The position numbers and the translations under genes were made by a program. Of a DNA stretch of 64,000 bases, positions 53,701 through 62,981 are shown piece by piece (position 1 is the first letter of the stretch; every line of letters starts with the position of its first letter). This DNA is from Lysinibacillus antri (GTDB lineage Bacteria > Bacillota > Bacilli > Bacillales_A > Planococcaceae): contig NZ_RYYR01000002.1 in assembly GCF_003977595.1 (NCBI RefSeq), positions 153,121 through 217,120 on the forward strand, read 5' to 3'. Under the pieces are notes generated by a model, which was not told where the DNA came from, did no database searches, and saw only the letters and a list, made by a program, of their open reading frames with translations.

Positions 53701-55137
53701 TTAATTCATTAACTCTTTCAATTTTCTTCGCATTAATTTATTTGAAGCATTTCGTGGGAGTGCTTGTACAACATAAAACTGTTTCGGAATTTTATATTTC
53801 GCAAGCTTTTCTTTACAAAAAGCAATTAATTCCTCTTCCGTTACGTCATGTTTTAATACGACGAACGCTACAGGTACTTGTCCCCACACCTCATGTTCAA
53901 TTCCACAGACACCCGCTTCACGAACAGCCGGATGACCCATTAACACATTTTCGACCTCTGCGGGATAAACGTTTTCACCGCCTGAAATAATTAAATCCGA
54001 ACGACGATCCACGACATATAAATAGCCTTCTTCATCAAAATAACCGATATCTCCCGTATGTAACCATCCATTAATTGTAGAACTTCTTTCAGCAAACCGA
54101 CCAATATATCCTGGCGTTACATGAGGACCACGAATTAAAATTTCCCCTTCAGTTCTAGGTGATGTTGCATCTAAAATTTTAATTTGATTAAAAAAGAGCG
54201 GTTTTCCTACTGACCCGATTTTTCTTAGCGCATCTGCATTGGATAACGTAGCCGTTTGTGAAGAAGTTTCTGTCATCCCGTATGTTTGACATACAGCTAA
54301 GCCGAGTTTATGCGCACGTTCTAAATAATTCACAGGAACAGGTCCTCCACCAGGAAGCATCACTTTAAATCGAGGAGATGCTTTTAACTGCTTCTCTTCT
54401 AGACCTTGCAATATTCTACCTAAAATAACTGCAACGACCGACATATGCGTTACGCTTCCTTCAGAAATATCACGAACTGCTCCATCTTGGTCAAATTTTT
54501 GATAGAGTTTCACTTCATTTCCATATAACAACGAGCGTACAAGAATTGAAAAACCGCTTATATGAAATAGCGGTACTGCACAAAGCCAAACATCATCATG
54601 GGATAATCCAATATTTAAAACAGAAGACACCGCGCTGGATTGATGATTTTCAACGGTTTGGCGTACACCTTTAGGAAATCCCGTAGTACCGGAAGTATAC
54701 ATAATGGTTGTCGTTTGATTGCTTGGCCACTCTTCACTAATTTCCACAGCTTCTTCAGCACTCTCTAGTATTTTTGAAAATAATAAGTGATTTGTGTTCG
54801 CTGGTAGTAAGTGAGCATCTTCATCCTCTACTAACACCATCTCTACTTGCGAATCTTCTATTTGATATTGCAATTCAGATTTAGATAATTTTCGATTTAA
54901 CATGACCATTTCACATTGAAGGTGCATACATGCATACATGATAAAAATTAGGCTTGGCTTACTTGGCCCTAATACTGCAATCCGTTGTCGATGGTTAATG
55001 CCTAATCCCGCAAGTTGATATGTTCGTTTTATGGAAATTTGTTTAATTTGTTCAAAGGTCCAACTTTCATTTTCAAAAGTTAAGCCCGTACGATGGGGAG
55101 TTAAATAAGCCCTTCGTAATATCCAGTTTGGATACAT
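53701..55137 (-). CDS. menE: o-Succinylbenzoate--CoA ligase
   Basis: A 478-residue acyl-adenylating enzyme that activates o-succinylbenzoate with ATP and CoA for menaquinone synthesis. The AMP-binding P-loop-like motif TIMYTSGTTGFPKGVRQ (about residue 145), CQTYGMTETSS (about 290), LHTGDIGYFDEEGYLYVVDR (about 365) and the C-terminal SGGENVYPAEVE and KYKIPKQ lysine are all present. GGAGGG lies before the ATG. It is separated from menB by an inserted PAS-GGDEF gene and its own putative terminator, unlike the continuous menFDHBE order of B. subtilis. menC, which normally follows, is not in this window. Confidence 0.93.
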   Translation of the reverse strand: MYPNWILRRAYLTPHRTGLTFENESWTFEQIKQISIKRTYQLAGLGINHRQRIAVLGPSKPSLIFIMYACMHLQCEMVMLNRKLSKSELQYQIEDSQVEMVLVEDEDAHLLPANTNHLLFSKILESAEEAVEISEEWPSNQTTTIMYTSGTTGFPKGVRQTVENHQSSAVSSVLNIGLSHDDVWLCAVPLFHISGFSILVRSLLYGNEVKLYQKFDQDGAVRDISEGSVTHMSVVAVILGRILQGLEEKQLKASPRFKVMLPGGGPVPVNYLERAHKLGLAVCQTYGMTETSSQTATLSNADALRKIGSVGKPLFFNQIKILDATSPRTEGEILIRGPHVTPGYIGRFAERSSTINGWLHTGDIGYFDEEGYLYVVDRRSDLIISGGENVYPAEVENVLMGHPAVREAGVCGIEHEVWGQVPVAFVVLKHDVTEEELIAFCKEKLAKYKIPKQFYVVQALPRNASNKLMRRKLKELMN

Positions 55138-55198
55138 AAGATCCCTCCATTACTGAGTACTTTTATTTTACCGAATATATACTAAGTGTTCAAAAATA

Positions 55199-55233
55199 AA
55201 AAACTGCCCCTGTTATATCGGAACAGTTTTTCA
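55199..55233 (-). terminator. Terminator of the PAS-PAS-GGDEF gene
   Basis: AAAAACTG pairs with CAGTTTTT across a 17-base loop (with an alternative CTGTT/AACAG stem inside), ten bases after the stop codon. Confidence 0.6.
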
Positions 55234-55242
55234 CGCTTTGAT

Positions 55243-56532
55243 CTAGGAATAATTAATATGGAATTTATTTTTTCCTTTTTCCTTTACATTATATAATGCA
55301 ACATCGGCACTATTGAAGAAATTAGAATTGTCCATATCCTTTTTCGTACAAATTGTCGCACCAATACTTGAAGTGATGGTTACCGACTGTTTTTCCATAA
55401 CTATTTCATTTACTGTCTCTTGCTGAATCCTATTAATAATTTTCTCTACATCTACTTTTGTTGATATTTTATAAAGAATGGCCACAAACTCATCGCCGCC
55501 AAGTCTTGCAACAATTCCGTCTTGTCCAATGATTGTTTTAATCCGGGTTGCGAACTCTTTAATGACTTGGTCACCCACATCATGGCCATACGTGTCATTG
55601 ATCAGTTTAAAATCGTCAATATCAAATACGACTAGTGTGAATGGTTGCCCTTCTATGTTTAACTTGTCTATGGATTGCTTTAATTGATTTTCAAAATAAC
55701 GTCGATTTGGTAAACCTGTTAATGCATCATGAAAAGCTAAATAGGTTAAACGCTCTTCATGTTCTTTATGCAGTGTGATATCTCTTGCTACTAATACCAT
55801 ATGTCGGAATAGATTATTTTCATCAAATACAGGTGTTCCCATTATATGTGTCCATACCCATCCCTTTTCTTCATGTAGCGCTTTTAAAGTGACGTTAAAC
55901 GTTTTTCCAGTTTGCATTGCATCTCTAAAATTGTTAGCTAGATTAGAAATATCATCGGGATGAATATTAAAGAACGGTTCTTTTTCTTGATTAATCTTTT
56001 TAGGATCAAAGCCGAACATTGTTTTACTTGAAGGAGATACATATAAATAATTTTTTTGATCGTCCATTAAAATAATGACATCTTGAACGTTTTCAGCAAT
56101 TATTTTAAAGTTTAACTGACTTTCACGATATTTACTTGATAATTGATCAAACAGACGTACATCCTTAATTACTAAAAATAATCCTTTATCTATATCGGTT
56201 ACTTCCATTGGTATAAATTTAACTATGCATGGAATGGGTTCGCCTGTTTTATGAATAAATGTAAATCTACATTCTTTTGAAGCATCGTTTATTGCCATTT
56301 GAAAACAGTCAGATGCTTCTTCTTTATCTTCGTCAATCACATAGTCCAAAAAGTTTTTACATTTCAATTCATCAATTTTATAGCCGCTTAACTGTTCGAT
56401 TGTCTTATTTCCATTATATATTTGACCATGAACATTAATCGTTAATATTCCATCTGTATTGAGTTCATACAGTGATTTGTAATCAATATTTGAGTCACTT
56501 GTTCTTAATGGATCTTTAGGGGATTGATTCAC
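55243..56532 (-). CDS. PAS-PAS diguanylate cyclase
   Basis: A 429-residue soluble protein: PAS domain 1 at residues ~18-125 (LYELNTDGILTINVHGQIYNGN), PAS domain 2 with a PAC motif at ~135-255 (FKIIAENVQDVIILMDDQKN; HIMGTPVFDENN), then a GGDEF domain. The active site is intact (ARLGGDEFVAIL, about residue 346) with YLAFHDALTGLPNRRY and FDIDDFKLINDTYGHDVGDQ before it, so it should make cyclic di-GMP. No RxxD inhibition site precedes it. The start is GTG with TAGGAG upstream. No membrane helix is seen, so it senses a cytoplasmic signal, possibly redox or a small ligand. It is inserted between menB and menE. Confidence 0.9.
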   Translation of the reverse strand: MNQSPKDPLRTSDSNIDYKSLYELNTDGILTINVHGQIYNGNKTIEQLSGYKIDELKCKNFLDYVIDEDKEEASDCFQMAINDASKECRFTFIHKTGEPIPCIVKFIPMEVTDIDKGLFLVIKDVRLFDQLSSKYRESQLNFKIIAENVQDVIILMDDQKNYLYVSPSSKTMFGFDPKKINQEKEPFFNIHPDDISNLANNFRDAMQTGKTFNVTLKALHEEKGWVWTHIMGTPVFDENNLFRHMVLVARDITLHKEHEERLTYLAFHDALTGLPNRRYFENQLKQSIDKLNIEGQPFTLVVFDIDDFKLINDTYGHDVGDQVIKEFATRIKTIIGQDGIVARLGGDEFVAILYKISTKVDVEKIINRIQQETVNEIVMEKQSVTITSSIGATICTKKDMDNSNFFNSADVALYNVKEKGKNKFHINYS

Positions 56533-56713
56533 ATTCAGTCACTCCTAATTAAGCTGATGATGCTTAAAATGCAAGTAACATCTTAGCTTGAAAAAGTAAG
56601 AAGTTCTATTTCCTTCTATAGTATCATATTAAAATCGGTTTGTGTCGGAATTAAAAAAGCCGCCTCATGTATGAGACGACTAATTTTGATGGGAAAGTGC
56701 CCAGTTTTTTTCG

Positions 56714-56778
56714 GAGCTGAGCGAACGCCTTCCGCTTTTCCTATTGTCTAGTTCCAAGCGTTAGCTCCTCGACAACTT
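56714..56778 (-). repeat. Shortened AAAAGCGGAAG-type repeat, copy 3
   Basis: Read on the minus strand it has the AAAAGCGGAAGGCGTTCGCTC beginning (first 12 bases as in the other copies), the AGCTCC/GGAGCT arms and the CTAGACA-type end, but lacks the central palindromic part. It sits between the PAS-GGDEF gene and menB, within the former men operon. Confidence 0.65.
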
Positions 56779-56788
56779 CAACTTTTCA

Positions 56789-57607
56789 TCAAGGGAATCT
56801 TGGGAATTGACCAAAGTCTGGTGTACGTTTTTCTTTAAATGCATCGCGACCTTCTTTTGCTTCATCTGTTGTGTAGTAAAGAAGTGTAGCGTCTCCTGCA
56901 AATTGTTGTAAACCAGCTAGTCCATCTGTATCTGCGTTCATTGCCGCTTTTAAGAAGCGAAGGGCAGTTGGTGACATTTGAAGCATTTCTTCACACCATT
57001 TTACTGTTTCATCTTCTAATTGCTCATAAGGCACAACTGTATTAACTAAGCCCATGTCTAAAGCTTCTTGTGCATTATATTGACGGCATAAGTACCAGAT
57101 TTCACGCGCTTTTTTGTGTCCAACAATACGTGCTAAATAGCCTGAACCGTATCCAGCATCAAACGAACCAACTTTTGGACCTGTTTGGCCGAAGCGAGCA
57201 TTGTCAGCAGCGATTGTTAAGTCACAAACTACATGTAATACATGACCTCCACCAATTGCATAACCTGCTACCATGGCAACAACTGGTTTTGGTGTTACAC
57301 GAATTAAACGTTGTAAGTCTAATACGTTCAGACGAGGAATTTCATCTTCTCCTACATAGCCACCATGGCCACGTACTTTTTGGTCTCCACCTGAACAGAA
57401 AGCCATTTCGCCTTCACCTGTTAAAATGATGACACCAACGTTTTTGTCATCTCTTGCACGAGAAAATGCATCAATCATTTCCTCAACTGTTTTTGGACGA
57501 AAAGCGTTGCGCACTTCTGGACGGTTAATCGTAATTTTTGCGATTCCGTTATAAAACTCATACTTGATATCTTCGTAAGTATGTAAGCTTGTCCATTCAC
57601 GAGTCAT
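56789..57607 (-). CDS. menB: 1,4-Dihydroxy-2-naphthoyl-CoA synthase
   Basis: MenB is a crotonase-fold enzyme that closes the naphthoate ring of menaquinone from o-succinylbenzoyl-CoA. The 272-residue protein contains the oxyanion-hole motif [15 protein letters not shown] (about residue 70) and [19 protein letters not shown] (about 118), plus [18 protein letters not shown] with the catalytic Asp (about 150) and the C-terminal [26 protein letters not shown] precedes the ATG. It follows menH by 12 bases and is the last gene of the continuous menF-D-H-B part of the operon. Downstream come a repeat and the GGDEF gene. Confidence 0.95.
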   Translation of the reverse strand: MTREWTSLHTYEDIKYEFYNGIAKITINRPEVRNAFRPKTVEEMIDAFSRARDDKNVGVIILTGEGEMAFCSGGDQKVRGHGGYVGEDEIPRLNVLDLQRLIRVTPKPVVAMVAGYAIGGGHVLHVVCDLTIAADNARFGQTGPKVGSFDAGYGSGYLARIVGHKKAREIWYLCRQYNAQEALDMGLVNTVVPYEQLEDETVKWCEEMLQMSPTALRFLKAAMNADTDGLAGLQQFAGDATLLYYTTDEAKEGRDAFKEKRTPDFGQFPRFP

Positions 57608-57619
57608 TTTCTTTACCCC

Positions 57620-58432
57620 CTATTTGTTAATGACATCCTTTACTATTGTAGCAAATGTTGTCGGATTTTCCACATGAATTGCATGACCAACTTCATGAAC
57701 TACTACATGTTTTGCATTTAGTAGTAATTTTTTCATTTCTTGAGCAATATTACAAAATTTTTGATCCAGTGTTCCTGTAATTAATGTTACCGGAATATCG
57801 ATTTCTACTAGCTTTGTCCAAAGGGATTGTTGCGAACCTGTCCCCATACCGCGCAAGCTATTCGCTAAACCAATTTCACATTGTGCTAGGCGTTCCTGAC
57901 GAATTTCAGCTTGAACTTCTTTTGGAAGCTTTTTTTGTGATTCAAACAGAGAGATATTTTCCCACTTTTCAACAAATGATTGTACGCCATTTTGCATGAT
58001 TTTATTTGCTAATTCATCGTCCGATAATCGTCGTGCTTGTCGTTCATGTTCTGTCTTTAAACCAGGAGAAGCACTTTCTAAAATTAATTGTTCGATTTGG
58101 CTCGGATACGTCGCGGCATAGGATAGTGCGACACGACCTCCCATTGAATACCCTAACAATGTGTATGTGGAAAGATTCAGCTGTTTGAACGTTTCATGCA
58201 GTAGTGTAATTTGCTCTTCCATCCAATAGTTTGAAACATCTTCTGGCGCATCCGTTAAACCATGACCAATTAAATCAATCGCAATGATTCGATATGTTTT
58301 CGGAAGAAGGTCAGCTATTTTCCCCCAAGTTGAAACGCTTCCTGTAAATCCGTGCAACATAACAATTGTTTGATCCGCTTGTTCATTCCATATGTGAACA
58401 TGGACATTTATATCGTTCACACGTAACTTCAT
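57620..58432 (-). CDS. menH: 2-Succinyl-6-hydroxy-2,4-cyclohexadiene-1-carboxylate synthase
   Basis: A 270-residue alpha/beta hydrolase-fold lyase that eliminates pyruvate from SEPHCHC. The oxyanion motif VMLHGFTGS (about residue 23), nucleophile elbow LLGYSMGGR (Ser about 90), acid Asp in TGTLDQKF (about 215) and His in EVGHAIHVENP (about 245) are present. The ATG at 58432 overlaps the menD stop codon (ATGA) with GGAG upstream, so the longer in-frame version from 58462 is not used. It corresponds to ytxM of B. subtilis. Confidence 0.92.
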   Translation of the reverse strand: MKLRVNDINVHVHIWNEQADQTIVMLHGFTGSVSTWGKIADLLPKTYRIIAIDLIGHGLTDAPEDVSNYWMEEQITLLHETFKQLNLSTYTLLGYSMGGRVALSYAATYPSQIEQLILESASPGLKTEHERQARRLSDDELANKIMQNGVQSFVEKWENISLFESQKKLPKEVQAEIRQERLAQCEIGLANSLRGMGTGSQQSLWTKLVEIDIPVTLITGTLDQKFCNIAQEMKKLLLNAKHVVVHEVGHAIHVENPTTFATIVKDVINK

Positions 58433-60144
58433 TGCTCTAACTCCGCATGAATTTGTTGCCAAAGTTTACGGTGAGCTGTTACATTCTGTTGGCGGTCTGT
58501 AAAGATTTCCACTAGTCGTAAAGGTTTTTCATTTTCTTTATCAAAGAATATATTTAGCTCATTGTAAGAGTCAATTTGGATATATTCCATGTCGTACATG
58601 TTTGCCACATCTTTAAATTGCAGAGCTGTTGGCGTACCAAATAACTCTTCATAATATTGTTCCACACTCGACTGTGATAAATACGAGAAAATGCCGCCAC
58701 CATCATTGTTTAACACAATGACGGTAATATTACATTGTTGATAACGTGTCGCAATTAATGCATTTACATCGTGTAAAAATGCTAGATCTCCAATTAATAA
58801 ATACATTTCGCGGTTTGGTCTTCCTTGACTAAAACCAAGCGCCGTGGACATCACACCATCTATCCCATTAGCACCACGATTTGCAAAAATTTGAATATCT
58901 TTTTCAGTTGGTGTTAAAAATGTATCAATATCACGGATTGGCATACTGCTACTTACAAAAATGTCGCTTTGAGTTGGCAAGTTTTCTAAAAGCTTACGAA
59001 CCACTGCTCCCTCATCGGTTTCGTATTGCACATACTCTTTTATGTGCTTCGTCGCAATTTTTTCAGCTTTTTGCCATTCATTTAAATAGTTACTTTCTAG
59101 AGAGTTGTTAAATTGTACATCATTTAGCCAATGCCCTAATGAACTATGAATGAAATGCGTCGATACAGCCGTTGAATCGCGGAACATTGGATCTTCATCA
59201 ACGACAATAAAGTTCTTCGGCATCGTTTCCGTTAAAAAAATCGATAAAAATTTGGATACAGGTTGTGCGCCAAAACGAATGACCGTATCTGGTACGACTT
59301 TATTTTTAAAGCTTTGATTTTTTAACAATGCATCATATGTCGAAATAATATACTGCTGACAATCTTCCGGGATGTTCGTACGCATATTTGATAAACTTTC
59401 AACTAAAATTGGCCATTGTAATTTTCGAACAAAGGACCACATATGCTGTAGATCTGTACCAAGAGCAAGCTCACCAATGATGACAAACCCTTTTTCAGTT
59501 TCGCTAATAACCGATGATAATAATTGTATAGCCTCTTTTGAAGGCGAAATGTCCCCTACAAAAGCACTTTTGAACGTTTGATTTGGCAATTCGCTACTAA
59601 ACTCAATTAATAGTGGTTCACGGAATGGAACATTAAAATGAACCGGACCATATGGAGCAGTTTTGGCAATTGACACACCTCGGGCAACATGTCGCTCGAT
59701 ATAAGGTAAAGTTTGTTTGGCTTCATCCGGAATCGGAAACTCAGCTGCCCATTTCACATGTTCACCATACAAATTAATTTGATTAATTGCTTGAGGCGCA
59801 CCCACTTCTCGAAGCTCATGTGGGCGATCTGCTGTGATCACAATTAATGGTACTCGTGCATATTTTGCTTCTACAATTGCCGGATAATAGTTTGCAGCTG
59901 CAGTGCCAGACGTACATAATAATACGACAGGTTGTCCTTTTGCCTTTGCTATACCAAGAGCAAAAAATGCTGCCGAACGCTCATCCACTTGTCGATAAAT
60001 ATTTAAGTTTTTCGTCGAAGCAAAGGCATAGGCTAATGGCGTTGAACGAGACCCTGGACTAATCACAATATCTTGCACCCCATTTTGCATAAGGGATGCG
60101 ACCACTTTATAAACATAATTCGTTAAGATTTCACGTTCATTCAT
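58429..60144 (-). CDS. menD: 2-Succinyl-5-enolpyruvyl-6-hydroxy-3-cyclohexene-1-carboxylate synthase
   Basis: A 571-residue thiamine-diphosphate enzyme that joins isochorismate and 2-oxoglutarate. Signature parts: DIVISPGSRSTPLAYAF at the N-terminus (about residue 25), the catalytic-Glu region QVDERSAAFFALGIAKAKG (about residue 56), CTSGTAAANYYPA and the ThDP-binding GDLAFLHDVNAL...NNDGGGIFSYL (about residues 445-475). The ATG overlaps the menF end by eight bases, with GGAGGT inside menF, so translation is coupled. It belongs to the menF-D-H-B cluster. Confidence 0.95.
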   Translation of the reverse strand: MNEREILTNYVYKVVASLMQNGVQDIVISPGSRSTPLAYAFASTKNLNIYRQVDERSAAFFALGIAKAKGQPVVLLCTSGTAAANYYPAIVEAKYARVPLIVITADRPHELREVGAPQAINQINLYGEHVKWAAEFPIPDEAKQTLPYIERHVARGVSIAKTAPYGPVHFNVPFREPLLIEFSSELPNQTFKSAFVGDISPSKEAIQLLSSVISETEKGFVIIGELALGTDLQHMWSFVRKLQWPILVESLSNMRTNIPEDCQQYIISTYDALLKNQSFKNKVVPDTVIRFGAQPVSKFLSIFLTETMPKNFIVVDEDPMFRDSTAVSTHFIHSSLGHWLNDVQFNNSLESNYLNEWQKAEKIATKHIKEYVQYETDEGAVVRKLLENLPTQSDIFVSSSMPIRDIDTFLTPTEKDIQIFANRGANGIDGVMSTALGFSQGRPNREMYLLIGDLAFLHDVNALIATRYQQCNITVIVLNNDGGGIFSYLSQSSVEQYYEELFGTPTALQFKDVANMYDMEYIQIDSYNELNIFFDKENEKPLRLVEIFTDRQQNVTAHRKLWQQIHAELEQ

Positions 60145-61522
60145 TCAGCTGACCTCCTAGTGCGCGTAACATTGGGCGAAATTTTACGAGTGTTTCTTCA
60201 TATTCAGAATTCGGTTCTGAATCGGCCACAATTCCACCACCAGCATATAAATAGGCGCAATTATCTACCAATGCTGCAGAACGAATGGCTACGGCAAACT
60301 CTCCATTGCCTTCTGAATCAACCCATCCAATTGGAGCTGCATATAGTCCACGGTTCATGGATTCATATTGACGAATCATCGCGAGTGCTTTCATTCGAGG
60401 GACTCCACCTAAAGCAGGAGTTGGATGTAAATGTTTCACCAGCTGTAAAATTGTTGCGTCTTTCGAAAGCTTCCCTTCAACCGGTGTATATAAATGTTGA
60501 ATATCACGAATTTTTAATAGTTTCGGGTGTTTCGGTACTTTAAATTGCGTACAATTTTTTGCAAATGTTTCAGCAATCATCTCGACCACATATCGATGCT
60601 CTCCAAGATTTTTTTGATCTTGTAATAAGCTATCTCCTAGTTGTTTGTCTTCCTCGGCGGTTTTACCTCGCTTAATGGATCCTGCTACACAAGATGAATA
60701 GCCATAGCCATTTTCTACTTTGACTAATCTTTCTGGGGAAGCCCCAAAGAACAACAGATTATCTCGTTCTAATCCAAATAAATAACTTTCCGGTTGTTCA
60801 TTCATCACTTGTGACAACACTTGTGGAGATGACACGCTTTGTGCAAATTGCATTTCAAGAGACCTTGCAATGACAACCTTTTGAGCCCAGTTATCTTTTA
60901 TTAAAGAAGTGACTGTATCGATTGATTGCAAATACTTATCTTTGTTCACTTCATCATATTTCGTCATGACAGGCTTTTCGTAGTTTTTTAATTCTCTTAC
61001 TTGTGCCGCATGAATTAAATGATCGCGCTCCGTACGTAAACGGTCAAACTCCTCTAAGCTATGTTCGTTTTCAGTCACTAAATGGATGCTAACATAGGCT
61101 TTATCATTACGAAGAACGAGTTGATACGTTGCTACAGCAAAATGACTTTGCGGAAAACCTTCCCACTCGCCTTTTTTATCATTTTTCGGATCAAACGAAA
61201 AACCACCAAAAAGAATTGGTTGCAGTTCACTCGCTTCTTTTACGATGTTTTTCGTCAGCGCCTTCCATTCATCCTCAATTAAATCAAATCGTTCGTTATC
61301 TTCATTATTTTCAATTATGTAAGCATGGCCTAGCCCGACTAATGTTAATGTTTTTTCACGGTTTTGCCAGAAAAAACGTTTTCCCTTATATTTATTCTCC
61401 CCTGCAGCAAAAAAAGCAAGTGCAGATAAGCGGCTAACTTCAATCGTTTCAATATAGAAGGTTTGTGCCCTATTAACTGTTCCCACTTCTACTTCAGTGG
61501 TATGAAACCACTTTTGATGCAT
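60137..61522 (-). CDS. menF: Isochorismate synthase
   Basis: A 461-residue chorismate-utilising enzyme that isomerises chorismate to isochorismate, the first committed step of menaquinone synthesis. The conserved VVIARSLEM (catalytic Lys region about residue 222), YLFGLERDNLLFFGASPERLV, CVAGSIKRGKTAEED, HLHPTPALGGVPR (about residue 365) and the Mg-binding GGGIVADSEPNSEYEET (about 435) are all present. The ATG at 61522 has GGAGGGA upstream; an in-frame start at 61546 would add eight residues without a ribosome site. It is the first gene of the men unit; the 265-base gap before it should hold the promoter, but no clear -35/-10 pair is seen. Confidence 0.95.
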   Translation of the reverse strand: MHQKWFHTTEVEVGTVNRAQTFYIETIEVSRLSALAFFAAGENKYKGKRFFWQNREKTLTLVGLGHAYIIENNEDNERFDLIEDEWKALTKNIVKEASELQPILFGGFSFDPKNDKKGEWEGFPQSHFAVATYQLVLRNDKAYVSIHLVTENEHSLEEFDRLRTERDHLIHAAQVRELKNYEKPVMTKYDEVNKDKYLQSIDTVTSLIKDNWAQKVVIARSLEMQFAQSVSSPQVLSQVMNEQPESYLFGLERDNLLFFGASPERLVKVENGYGYSSCVAGSIKRGKTAEEDKQLGDSLLQDQKNLGEHRYVVEMIAETFAKNCTQFKVPKHPKLLKIRDIQHLYTPVEGKLSKDATILQLVKHLHPTPALGGVPRMKALAMIRQYESMNRGLYAAPIGWVDSEGNGEFAVAIRSAALVDNCAYLYAGGGIVADSEPNSEYEETLVKFRPMLRALGGQLNE

Positions 61523-61770
61523 GAAAATTCCCTCCATATTCAGCAATCGTTTTTTATAATAAACTATCTACCATCTTTTAGCGATTTCGATGATGATTAG
61601 CTTATGCGGATATTTGTAAAGAATACAAAATTCTATCCGCCAAAACAGTTCTAGTAAAGTTTATTTGATTAGTAAACAACTCTTTTATCATATCATTTTT
61701 TTTGCTTATAAAATATTGATAACACTACAATCTATACGATTTTTCATATGTAATTTAAATATATTTTCCA

Positions 61771-61806
61771 AAAGAAAAAAACGCATGTTATAAATCCATG
61801 CGCGTT
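61771..61806 (-). terminator. Terminator of the M19 dipeptidase gene
   Basis: On the minus strand CGCATG and CATGCG pair around a nine-base loop followed by seven T residues; the stem overlaps the last codons of the gene. Confidence 0.8.
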
Positions 61807-62735
61807 CCAATTTTGGCAACATAATTTAAAAATCCATTTTTAGCTATAGTCTCGATTTCCATATTGGTAAATTGCTTTGTTAAAGAATGCATTAAGTACC
61901 GATATTCGGCGGCATTCGATAAATTGGTTACTGATAAAGGATCAATTCCGTCAAAATCTGATCCAAATCCAATATGTTCAATTCCTATTAAATTAGCTAA
62001 ATGGGCAACATGTTCAACAAGCTTCTCAATGGACGTAGTATCCTTTTCTTTTTCAATAAAAGGGGGATAAAACACGACATGCATTCTACCGCCATTTTGA
62101 ATTAATTGTATAATTTGATTATCTGTTAAATTTCTTGGATGATCACAAAGAGCCCTTACATTACAATGACTCGCAATAAGATATTTTGCCATTGGAAGTA
62201 ATTCATAAAAACCTTGCTCATTTAAATGGGCAACATCAATGATGACATCCCGTTCGTTTAATAGTTGAATCACTTCTTTTGCAAAGGGCTTCAATCCTCT
62301 TTTTGGATTCTCCGATGCCCCATAAGCAACTGCATTTTCATAATTCCACGTTAACCCAACTAATTTGACTCCAGCATCTAGTAACAATTTTAGTTTCGTA
62401 AGGTCTTCTCCAATGCAATCACAACCTTCTAAACTCAAAACCGCACCGATTTGCCCCTCTTGTAATGTTTGAATTTGTTGCCAATCCGTGATATGAACCA
62501 TTTCCGGCTCACATAACACTTTTGTATGAAAAGCTTCAATTTGGCGCGCCGCCTCTAAAAACTTTCTTTCTTGGGGTACATCCGGTGAAATAAAAATCGC
62601 AAAAACTTGAACTTTGATTTGCCCTTTTATAAGGTTTGTAAGATTCGCTTGAATGCGAGGATCGTTGCGAAATTGTGCATCTTCAAAACGAGTTAATTTT
62701 TCCAATACATCACAATGTAGATCAATTACTTCCAT
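61788..62735 (-). CDS. M19 family (renal dipeptidase-like) membrane dipeptidase
   Basis: A 315-residue zinc peptidase of family M19 (amidohydrolase fold). Zinc ligands are visible: HxD in IDLHCDVLEKL (residues 6-8), Glu in LSLEGCDCIGED (about 110), His pair in DVAHLNEQG and IASHCNVRALCDHPRNL (about 185 and 205), and the Asp in HIGFGSDFDGID (about 260). These enzymes split dipeptides with broad or D-residue specificity; here the exact substrate is unknown. No signal peptide is seen, so it is cytoplasmic. The ribosome site (AGTGGTGA) is weak. It stands apart from the men cluster. Confidence 0.9.
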   Translation of the reverse strand: MEVIDLHCDVLEKLTRFEDAQFRNDPRIQANLTNLIKGQIKVQVFAIFISPDVPQERKFLEAARQIEAFHTKVLCEPEMVHITDWQQIQTLQEGQIGAVLSLEGCDCIGEDLTKLKLLLDAGVKLVGLTWNYENAVAYGASENPKRGLKPFAKEVIQLLNERDVIIDVAHLNEQGFYELLPMAKYLIASHCNVRALCDHPRNLTDNQIIQLIQNGGRMHVVFYPPFIEKEKDTTSIEKLVEHVAHLANLIGIEHIGFGSDFDGIDPLSVTNLSNAAEYRYLMHSLTKQFTNMEIETIAKNGFLNYVAKIGTRMDL

Positions 62736-62937
62736 TCAATTCGTCACCACTTTCTACTTATGAAAATCATCTAATTTTGAAAGCTAGTCCCTCAAAATCA
62801 AAACATATACATTCGAATTGATTTGCCTTTTCTACTATATCATACGAAGCATCAACAATTTCCTTAGGGCACTATTATTATTATGTTATTTGCATTTGTT
62901 CTTAGTGTGACATTTTATAATTGGAACAAAATAAAAA

Positions 62938-62981
62938 TACGATGTTTTAGAACGATTTGGGAATGGTCGTTCTAAACATCA
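62938..62981 (-). terminator. Hairpin at the end of the AbrB-family pseudogene
   Basis: TAGAACGA and TCGTTCTA form a stem extended by GATGTTT/AAACATC; on the minus strand a T-rich stretch follows. It lies directly behind the last recognisable part of the AbrB-like gene. The remaining 62736-62937 gap has no recognised content. Confidence 0.65.
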
